A stretch of DNA of 14,290 bases from Euperipatoides rowelli. Lineage: Eukaryota; Onychophora; Udeonychophora; Euonychophora; Peripatopsidae. The translations under genes and the position numbers were made by a program. Each line of letters opens with the position of its first letter. The first letter of the stretch is position 1. The stretch is from NCBI GenBank assembly GCA_003024985.2, contig PXIH01S0007388.1; one strand, given 5' to 3'. The notes beneath the pieces were generated by a model. The model was not told the origin of the DNA. It saw nothing but the letters and a program-made list of their open reading frames with translations, and made no database searches. This document shows, piece after piece, positions 7,069-14,290 of the stretch.

Positions 7069-8256
7069 TAAATTATATCAAAATAACTTAATTTTTACCT
7101 CTGTGGATAAAACTAATGATAAATCTGTAAAAGATTTTACTATAACTTTCTTTTAAAGGAACTTAATATAAAATGGGTTTTTGAAAATGTTAAAATGACT
7201 ATAAAATAATTGTTTAAAATTTAGTAATAAAATGTGTATAGCTTTTAACGATAAAATAGGCCTACCTACTGATAGTTAAATTTCACAAACAGCCAATAAA
7301 TTTCAGATTCATTAAAGCTTGTAAATTTAGCATTTTTAATGAAATGGGATCTATTTTAAACTATTTATTGACTTACATTTTAAATAAATAAAAATTTAAT
7401 AGAAATAATGAAAATTTTTGGGTTATTAAGTCTAATGTTGAAATGATTAATTAAATAAATATAGGTTTTGATAGGCTAATAATAACAAATTTAATATAGA
7501 TACTATTACAACTTTTGATTTTAAAAACCTTTACACTAATTTACCACATAATTTAATTCTTTTAGCAATTTCAGAAATTTTTGAAAATTTTTTACCAATA
7601 GGCTTAGAATTCATATTAGGAGGTCATTTTTATGATTTGGATTGAACTCAAATTAAAAACATTTTTGAATTTTGTTTAAATAACAACTACATTAATATTT
7701 TCAACATTTTCAAAAGACAATGTAAAGGTATACACCAAGGGGTTAATTTTGGAGCTGGTTTGGCTAATCTTTTTCTATATTTTTTTTATGAAAACAAATT
7801 TGTAGAAAGGACAAGCTGAAAAATCCTTGCAAACAGATTTAATGATGACTAATTTTTTTCAATTCCTATAAAGAAGGTTTTGATTTGAATATTTATCATG
7901 AGGAGTTTAATTTCAAAAGAGTGAGTTTTGACAATAAAAAAAAACAATTTTTTTAGATCTTGATATTGACTTAAATAGTAAAATTATTAGAAAATATTAT
8001 AAAAGGGAATTTAAATTTGATTAATTAGTTACCTCATAAATACGGTAATGTTTCTACCAGTATTGTTGATAATGTTTTTATAAGCCAGATTGTTAGAATT
8101 ATCAATATTTGTAATTTGGGGGAAGATTTTATATTTAATTTAACTTTATTATTTAAAAGTCTTTTGGAAAATGGCTACACTGCAGAATATTTAAATCATG
8201 TTTATAATAAAAATATGTTTAGATTTGTTCACCTCTTGAACACATATAATTTATAA
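7069..8256 (+). pseudogene. Penelope-like element copy B, RT core and C-terminus
   Basis: This is the longest PLE piece. In order it shows LYQNNLIF and VDKTND (about 7069-7115), fingers matching fragment A, an FDFKNLYTNLP-type motif A at about 7517-7550, and GGHFYDLD. QCKGIHQG then GAGLANLFLYFFYENK follow (about 7715-7800, PLE GxPMGxxxxPxxANLFL region). NRFNDD (motif C with Ile changed to Asn) lies at about 7833. Then come NIYHEEFNFKRVSFDN, FLDLDIDL, and an open final 75 codons (8029-8253) with NVFISQIVRIINICN, the thumb, ending FRFVHLLNTYNL and TAA at 8254-8256. Multiple stops and frameshifts make it inactive. The protein ends soon after the thumb; no C-terminal GIY-YIG endonuclease follows. 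Confidence 0.8.
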
Positions 8257-8634
8257 TTGACTTATTTGTTTACTTTTAGTATTTTTTTTTATTTTTTTAT
8301 TAAAATCAAAACAATATTTTCATGATAAAACAGGACTAGCATTATAGCCCGAACCTACAAACAATTTTCACAAATTAAAGGTGAACTATTAAACAATACA
8401 AAAAGATACATAGAGAGAAAAAAAAACACATTATTAATTGACAACAGAACCACTTTTCCACTAGCAAAAGGTAACATGATCTGCTACCACTACAAAACAC
8501 AATTTCAAATTAATTATCTTATGAAAAAGCTAATTCAGCTACCCCTTCCCAACCATGATACAGAACCACATTGGGAGATCAAAATTGCTATTTGAAAACG
8601 TCTATGTCCATCAAAGAGGAGAAGCGGACATCTG

Positions 8635-11600
8635 TTAATGAAAAAGATCCTTCTTAAACTCTTCATGAACCAAACTAAAAAATTCTGACAAGTAATTATT
8701 AGAAGAAAAATTCTGGAAGAGTACCTTGCATCTCAACTTCCAGATAGAAAAAAACCCACAATAATAATAAATTTATTTACCCTTCTGTTTAATCCCTCTA
8801 TAAGTATAGCTTCCCAAACCCTAAAAAGGTCATATTTGTCCCAAGCTTTCTGTATAACAACTGAGATCCATTGCCATGATATAGAACACTCCCAGAATAG
8901 ATGAGAAAAACTCTCTACCTGCTCACAACCAAAAGGGCAATTGACATTGTAAGACCTGATAATACCTATCTTATAAAGCCTTTATTTCACAGGGAGTATC
9001 TTTAACATATATTTTACAATAAAATTTTTTAAAGTTGCTTCTACATACAATTTTAAAATCTTTTTTAGATTTATACCTACATTTCTATACACAGCAATTC
9101 TATCAGGATCCCATATCGTAACCTTTTCCATGATTTATATGAAATTTTAGACTCCTCTCCCATAATAGATCTCACCTCCAAGAAAACCCTTACCCAAACT
9201 GAAATAAGAGAATTATCCCTAGAGGAAGTAATTAACAACATTCTCTTTAAAGCAATATCATTAAAAATATTACTAAACACAAAATGAAACATAACAGACT
9301 TGTTTAGGGTAAACAGATCAATTAAACCAAAACCACCATTCCTTAAAGGTAGCACAACTTTAGTATTAGCTAAAAACGTATACCCATCAAATATACAATT
9401 TTGAATTATTCTATTGACTTTACAAATAATTTTTTTTGTAAAAATAAAAAATGGCATATAATAAACAAACTTAGGTACTATTAACATGTTAATTAACTTT
9501 ACCCGGTCCAACCAACCTTTCACATAGAAAGTAATGCTCTTCGCCACTACTGTGATCTCTGATAATTTCTCCTCAAGAAAAGAATGTAACATTGATGTAG
9601 CATTCTCAATGGGGAACAACATCCCCAATATCAGAGAATGCAATCCACTCATCTGTCAAAAAGAAACAAGTTTGCTTCTCCTGACGTCCCAAACATAGGA
9701 TTTATTAAAATTGATTTTAGATCCTGAGTTCTCCACAAAGGAATCCCACACATTGTAGACAGCAGAGACTTGGGTCCTCGACGAGACCACAATATTGATA
9801 TCATCAATATAAGATACCACATTCACTTTAACTAGCTTATCCATAATCCAAATTCCTGTAGAACACTTCTTCAGCTTCAACAATAAGTCCAATAGGTATA
9901 CTATGTATATTATCGAAGATAAAGGGGATCCCTGTAAAATACAGTCAACCAGTGTATCAAAAAGAGAATACTTATTTCGATTCATATATGCTATTGATTT
10001 ATTCCTCAACAAGGAAAGAATTAAATTAGTGGACCTGTTATTTCCAAGAACCTTAAGTAATATAACTTTTAAATATTCATGATTAACATAAGTGAAGGCA
10101 TTCAACATGTCAACTTTCACAACATGAACTTCAAATTGACTCTTCTTATTTCCTAGACTGAACACAGAATATAACAGCAACAAGGCCTTAGCAATAGGTC
10201 TACCCTGAACTCCAAATACGCCTTCCGGAAGAGCACCTCCAATTATCAGTGAAATCCTCTTTAACAAAACTTTTGTAATAGTTTATCATCCGAATTAATC
10301 AAAGCAAATGGATGATATCGGGACACATCAGTTACATAAGAATCAGTCACCGATCCTTTCAGAATCATTTTAATAAATGATTGATCACACTCAGCCATCA
10401 CAAGATATGAAACAGAACCCTGAAATATATAGTTCATGGCATCTAAGAGAACTCTCAAACCATCCAGTTTCATTAGCCTATAAAAATTGTAGGCTAGCCG
10501 ATCTGGTCCAGAAGCAACATTATTTTTAACAGACTTGATAGCAATTAAAGATTCAACATATGAAATCTCTTGATCAAGCAGTCTACTATCAACACTATTA
10601 TATAAACAACTTTTTGACTTAAAGAATCTATAATCTGTAATATCAATCGATATATCAAAATATGAAACTAATTTCTTATTTTTAAAATTGTCTCTCACAT
10701 CACTAATAAAATGTTCTTGTGCGTTCCTGACTATAGTTAGATCAGTATCAAGTAGTTGATCAGTAATCTTTAACACACGGACATTGCTATATTTTCTTCT
10801 CTTTTTTAAAAATCCTAATATCTTCCACCTTGGAGTAAACTTTGAGACGAAAGCCTCCTTTTTCATCTTGTACACTAAATGTTTTCTTTCGACTGACAAC
10901 AAATATTCATTCCTATATTTTAGTTCTAACATTGCAGTATCAGGAACATCCGGACTATTCAATAACAAATCTAGCTGCAAAGAGTTTTTTTCTCCAACTC
11001 CAAATTGATACTCTTTCTATTCTCCAAAACCTGAGCAGTACCATGATTGCGAGCAATGTTTTTATATAAAGACCACTTAAAAAAAGGGTCAAACACTTCA
11101 GACAGTTTTAATTCTTTAAGAACTTTAAGAGACGAGAGAATCCATATCTTGAGATCTCCATTTAGGACATAGACCAACTTTGAAAAACTTTTCACTAATC
11201 ACATGACTATCACAGCTCAGAACCATCATTATATGATCAGTGTATGGAATGTAATGATATTTAAATTCATAAACACTGTCTGATAAAAATATACAATCAA
11301 GTCTATTACCAGAGTTTTTATCTCTCCTGGTTTTAATCTGAGACAAACCTTTTAACACAGCTATGTCTACCATATTAAACCTTGTTAACAAATTGTAATA
11401 GATTTTTTCCTTAGATGGTGAATTAATATTGAAATCCCCGCAAACAAATATTTGACCAACATCATTTTTCAGCAAACTAGCCAGCAAACTGTAAAACTCA
11501 ATCCTTAATGAAGAAAGAATTGGAGCGTGAGCGTATTATAATTTTCTGCCAACGGTAAGATAAGTCAATACGCATGACAATTTCAGAGGAATTTTTTATC

Positions 11601-11844
11601 AAATTCACAAAACAACACATATTTTTGTTTATCAAAACAGCAAGCCCTTGTTGGCAGGCATTAAGACGATTTTCATGAACAACAAATTCAGACTGAACTG
11701 TTTTCAAAACCATATTATCCGCAGCATTCCTTCTGCGAGTCTCCTGTAAACCAAGAAAATCAGGTTTAATTTTAACAGCATTTTTAACACAATGACAGCT
11801 CTGACATTAATTGAACAAATACAAATTTTATGACTTAGAAACAT
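8635..11844 (-). pseudogene. LINE ORF2: APE endonuclease, reverse transcriptase, Cys-rich C-terminus
   Basis: ORF2 would nick the chromosome and copy the element RNA at the nick. The reading begins with ATG at 11842-11844 (MFLSHKICICSINVRAV), matching the usual 'xxSxNVRG' start of LINE endonucleases. EN motifs follow: KPDFLGLQET, FVCGDFNI, NRLDCIFLSD and YTDHIMMV. These keep the catalytic Glu, Asp/Asn and Asp-His. After a linker come RT blocks: SVKNNVASGPDRLAYNFY, SRYHPFALINSDDKLLQK, QGRPI, QGSPLSSIIYIVYL, VSYIDDINIVV (catalytic Asp pair near 9805), then VKLINMLIVPKFVYY and NGGFGLIDL. The C-terminus has CPFGCEQVESFSHLFWEC (about 8890-8942), the Cys/His motif of many LINEs. Length is about 1070 codons, normal for the group. 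At least six frameshifts or stops (for example near 11780, 11490, 11130, 10980, 10264, 9654 and 9077) make it a pseudogene. Confidence 0.85.
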
Positions 11845-11871
11845 AAAAAGATATTAAGTCCCACTACCTCT

Positions 11872-13491
11872 TTAACCCCCAGAGGCCTTCTTACTCGTAT
11901 TAACATTCAAACTTAAACTATCGACAATTCTTACCTTTAACGCTGACTTATCCTACCCTTCGGTGTTAAAGTCAGTACAATCCACTTTAGAATTTTTCGG
12001 CTTTTTCCTTTTTGACCTTCATAGAACTTGAATAAACTCACCAGAGGCTTTAGCATATTCCTCAGGAGTAACAATGCTAGGGTCAACATCAATTACCTCT
12101 TCACAATCCAAACTCAATGGCGATGCGAGCTCCCCTATACATTGCCACTTCTTAAAGTTTGGGTCATTATTTAGGCACTCATCATGAATGCTAGGTTTTT
12201 GTACATCCACATCCATCTCCTGATTAGGTAAGTAACTCTCAGTATCAGCGTCTCCTGAGGGGGATACAAACATTTTCTCTTTATTTCGATCATTACAACT
12301 TACTATCAGGATCTTCTTATCCACTATTTACTTTCTTGACTACACTCGAGTATAATAATTTCTTTCTGTTTCACACTACACAAACCATATTCTCTCCAAT
12401 GTATAATTCATGACAAAGATTACACCTTCTATACTTGCAATCCATTGTAACTATGTCTTACATTTTGACAAGATAAACAAATCGGCTCCTGACCCTTGAT
12501 AGTGAGGAGAACTGAGACTCCCCCACAGTCATAACATGGGGAACTGTGTGCACCAAAACATCAGAATTTAGTGACACTTTAACTGTAATCATGCTGGACT
12601 TAAAAACAATATCTCCCGCAACTAGAAAATCGTCATTCTCAATCTTCAAAATTTTTACATAGGGACTAAGGACAACCTGAATCCCTGTTATATCCATATT
12701 CAAGGGAACCAATGTACCCTTATATCAACAGTCTGACATAAGCTTCCTAGATTAGACGGTACAATGTAATTACCATCAAAAACTCTGAATGATTGTTGAA
12801 CTTGTAGTCGAACACTTTCTGTGACAAAATCCACGCCAAGGTATCTAGCATTCCCGGGGAAATATACTAGATATGGCTTCTTTCCCCACCATTTTAACAA
12901 TTTCTAGCTGAATCAAAACAGCATTAACTCTAACATCAATAGACGCGTTATATAAAGTGAAGATAAGGTTCTTAGGGGAATGAACCGGAATCATTTCTTT
13001 ATACCAATGTTTCACACTTTTCAGAAGCCTAACCCTTTCCACTCCACTGAATTCAGAGAATTTGGTTTCTACTGCTCCACAATAAAAATGAAAAATCTAT
13101 TTTTTCTTTTTTAAAATTAAGATTAGTATTCTTTTAATTTTCTTTTTTAAATCTCTTGGGATAATTAAAGACAAATATATTTTGAGTCTTTGAAACTAAA
13201 AAAAATAGTAATTGAAGCATATTTGAATATAATATTAATTATTGATTATGAAATCGGCCTACAATGAAATGAAAATGGGGATTCAGAATCGACTTTGGAG
13301 TGCAACTACTAAATTAAAAATGGCGATTGAGAATCGCCATTGGAGTGGAAAGGGTTAATATATCTTTCTGAATTGGCTTGGGATTCAACAATAGAATTAT
13401 CAAAATCCAATAAATCATTTTGAAGCTTTTTAAACCAGAAATCACTATTTTCAAGACTAGCATCGGTTAAAGGCTGGCTAACGGTCGCCAT
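11872..13491 (-). pseudogene. LINE ORF1: gag-like RNA-binding protein with CCHC zinc knuckles, MITE-interrupted
   Basis: The proposed start is ATG at 13489-13491 in a strong context (aagATGgcg), encoding MATVSQPLTDASLENSDFWF and then about 25 residues before the MITE. Coding resumes at 13028 in another frame (RLLKSVKHWYKEMIPVH, later KPYLVYFPGNARYLGVDF, then after a shift VPLNMDITGIQVVLSPYVK). The next frame gives PICLSCQNVRHSY and, after one extra base, MDCKYRRCNLC. Together these fit a CX2CX4HX4C zinc knuckle followed by the start of a second one (about 12390-12480). The tail (12324-12019) is acidic, then a basic stretch KRKKPKNSK after an in-frame stop, reading through to a stop at 11872-11874. 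Such proteins coat LINE RNA. Excluding the MITE it would be about 430 codons. Several frameshifts and stops inactivate it. Confidence 0.7.
13033..13354. mobile_element. piggyBac-like MITE, 322 bp, inserted in LINE ORF1
   Basis: The ends are perfect 14-bp inverted repeats, CCCTTTCCACTCCA at 13033-13046 and its complement TGGAGTGGAAAGGG at 13341-13354. They are flanked by TTAA at 13355-13358 and CTAA (one change from TTAA) at 13029-13032. TTAA target duplication with ends starting CCC is the signature of piggyBac-superfamily elements. There is no transposase frame, so it is non-autonomous. Near the right end is a 10-bp-arm palindrome, aatggcgatt-gag-aatcgccatt (13319-13341), with a degenerate copy about 45 bp upstream (13275-13302). 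Both sides continue the LINE ORF1, so it inserted after the LINE did. Confidence 0.8.
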
Positions 13492-13504
13492 CTTAACCGG
13501 AAGT
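13487..13504 (-). promoter_or_regulatory. ETS-like and YY1-like sites at the LINE 5' end
   Basis: Reading the minus strand, ACTTCCGG (an ETS-type site, CCGGAAGT on the plus strand, 13497-13504) is followed at once by TTAAGATGGCG (13487-13495 region), which matches the YY1 core AAGATGGCG and overlaps the ORF1 start codon. ETS plus YY1 is a known arrangement of TATA-less Pol II promoters, and human L1 uses a YY1 site at its 5' end to fix the start. That this LINE does the same is inference. The position directly before ORF1 supports it. Confidence 0.4.
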
Positions 13505-14290
13505 TAGTAATTTTAATTTTGTTTGAGTTTTGTTTAGGTATTAAGTTTTAAGTCTTTATTTGTAAAAAAATGATTTTAAATTATAACAATTTTTCTCTAT
13601 TCCCGGGGAATTGTATTGCCTTTTTTCTTGACTTCTTTGCATACAGCAATTTTTAATTTTGGTTTTTAGTATTTTTTATAATATACAGGGTTACAGTTCT
13701 TCTCTTGATAATTCTTTGTGTTTCTTCCTTTTATTGTATTAACTTAGGATTAATTGCAAATCATCTCAGTGATACTAAACAATTTAATTATTTTGGAATT
13801 CGTTTAGGCTACCTTTTTTTACTTGACTTGCTTGGTTTTTGTTTATGGTGTAATCTTGAATTTATTTTTGCTTTATTTTTATTTAGTTTAATTTTCATGA
13901 TTATAAGCTTGCTTTGTATTATTTTTTATTGTTTGGGTTTATAACTATTGATTTTTAAATTCAGATTGTTTAATTTGAAAGAAATCCATATGAATTTTGG
14001 CCCTGTTGTTTTTGTTTTTCCATAAATTCTTTCCTAAAAAATTATTTTTAAAAAAAATTATTTGTTTTTCCATAAACTTGAATATTGTTCCTTTTACAAT
14101 ATTTTTATTTTTTAAAAAAAAAAAAACTAATATAATTTTAAAACCTTTATAAATAGTTGCAGGAATTACAGTTTTTTTCAAATTTTGATAGAATTTTTCT
14201 AGAAGTCGGTTTCCGCTGTCGCTTTTTTATTATATTTTGTTATTTTTGAGCTTTTGGTTTTTTTCTTGTTTTTTTAATTGTCAAATTCTT
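13505..14290. other. T-rich (plus strand) non-coding DNA, no gene supported
   Basis: The plus strand is T-rich with runs such as 14102-14126 (T then A). It contains a 79-codon plus-strand frame (13705-13944), very hydrophobic because of T-rich codons, and a 78-codon minus-strand frame (13945-14181), Lys/Phe/Asn-rich for the same reason. Neither has a recognisable motif. A small GC-richer spot, gtcggtttccgctgtcgc (14205-14222), could mark the true 5' end of the LINE if it has a long 5' UTR, but I see no proof. Confidence 0.45.

Larger units (their letters stand above)
8281..13504 (-). mobile_element. Nearly full-length two-ORF LINE, probably L1/Tx1 group, inactivated
   Basis: A minus-strand non-LTR retrotransposon of about 5.2 kb. 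From 5' to 3' it has a TATA-less 5' end with ETS- and YY1-like sites, ORF1 (zinc-knuckle RNA-binding protein), a short spacer, ORF2 (APE endonuclease, RT, Cys-rich C-terminus), a 3' UTR (about 8306-8634) and an A-rich end with AATAAA at 8281-8305. L1/Tx1 placement rests on the RT motifs (SGPDR, QGSPLSS, YIDD, SGSKINFNKS, NGGFGLIDL) and on gag-like ORF1 with CCHC knuckles. I found no convincing target-site duplication, and the 5' limit could lie further out. The element lies just downstream of the PLE stop (8256) and has been interrupted by a MITE at 13033-13354. Confidence 0.8.

Noticed and set aside
4996-8256. Hammerhead ribozyme expected in some PLE repeats
   Set aside because: I looked by eye for a CUGANGA core with a matching GAAA on both strands and found no convincing candidate.
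10784-11069. Two overlapping plus-strand open frames (10784-11008 and 10842-11069)
   Set aside because: They lie antisense to the LINE ORF2 endonuclease-RT linker and RT start, whose minus-strand motifs are clear. They are shadows.
8281-13504. Target-site duplication for the LINE
   Set aside because: I compared flanks after the A-rich end (about 8260-8280) with those near 13505-13530. Only short AT matches occur, which are not above chance.
13705-13944. 79-codon hydrophobic plus-strand frame resembling a small membrane protein
   Set aside because: The region is T-rich throughout, so Phe, Leu and Ile codons dominate by base composition. There is no start context, motif or splice signal to support a gene.
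13945-14181. 78-codon minus-strand Lys/Asn/Phe-rich frame upstream of the LINE
   Set aside because: It is A-rich by composition, with no recognised domain. It could be 5' UTR of the LINE but I cannot show it.
1-14290. CRISPR array, bacterial operon, phage or tRNA/rRNA genes
   Set aside because: Repeats are microsatellites or transposon copies, coding traces are eukaryotic retrotransposons, and I saw no cloverleaf or rRNA-like stretch.

Overview
This window looks like nuclear DNA of an AT-rich animal genome, most likely an invertebrate. The evidence is its low GC, its decayed eukaryotic retrotransposons (non-LTR LINEs and Penelope-like elements), a piggyBac-type MITE, one exon-like island with metazoan-style splice sites, and complex microsatellites. 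There are no operons or bacterial signals. I cannot name the species. No intact host gene and no intact transposon protein is visible.

Layout. Positions 1-2131 hold a short open frame of unknown meaning (136-375, minus), a large compound microsatellite (306-770) that begins where the 3' end of a decayed minus-strand LINE stops (771-1175), simple-sequence DNA, and a second, different LINE C-terminal remnant (1855-2097, minus). Positions 2133-5341 hold a decayed plus-strand LINE reverse transcriptase (about 2240-2775), AT-rich non-coding DNA, a candidate host exon (4487-4624, minus), and the N-terminal part of a plus-strand Penelope-like element (PLE, about 5062-5341) with a fold-back at its 5' edge. 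Positions 5343-7066 begin with an exact 249-bp repeat of 1883-2131, followed by a minus-strand PLE fragment and a head-to-head plus-strand PLE fragment. Positions 7069-8256 carry the core and C-terminus of a plus-strand PLE. Positions about 8281-13504 are one nearly full-length but inactivated minus-strand two-ORF LINE, probably of the L1/Tx1 group. It has a zinc-knuckle ORF1 and an APE endonuclease plus RT ORF2, and a 322-bp piggyBac-like MITE is inserted in ORF1. The last 0.8 kb is T-rich non-coding DNA.

The single N at 2132, the single N at 5342 and the NN at 7067-7068 sit exactly at repeat edges. The 249-bp repeat ends at one N and starts at the other, so 1-2131 and 5343-7066 are probably overlapping contigs and 2133-5341 is probably misplaced. 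The PLE piece ending at 5341 and the PLE piece starting at 7069 are in the same strand and in consecutive order of the PLE protein, so they may be two halves of one element.

The window does not hold a working multi-gene system that I can see. Its interest lies in the PLE arrangement with no C-terminal GIY-YIG nuclease, the nested MITE-in-LINE insertion, the splice-bounded exon, and the assembly break that affects how the rest is read.
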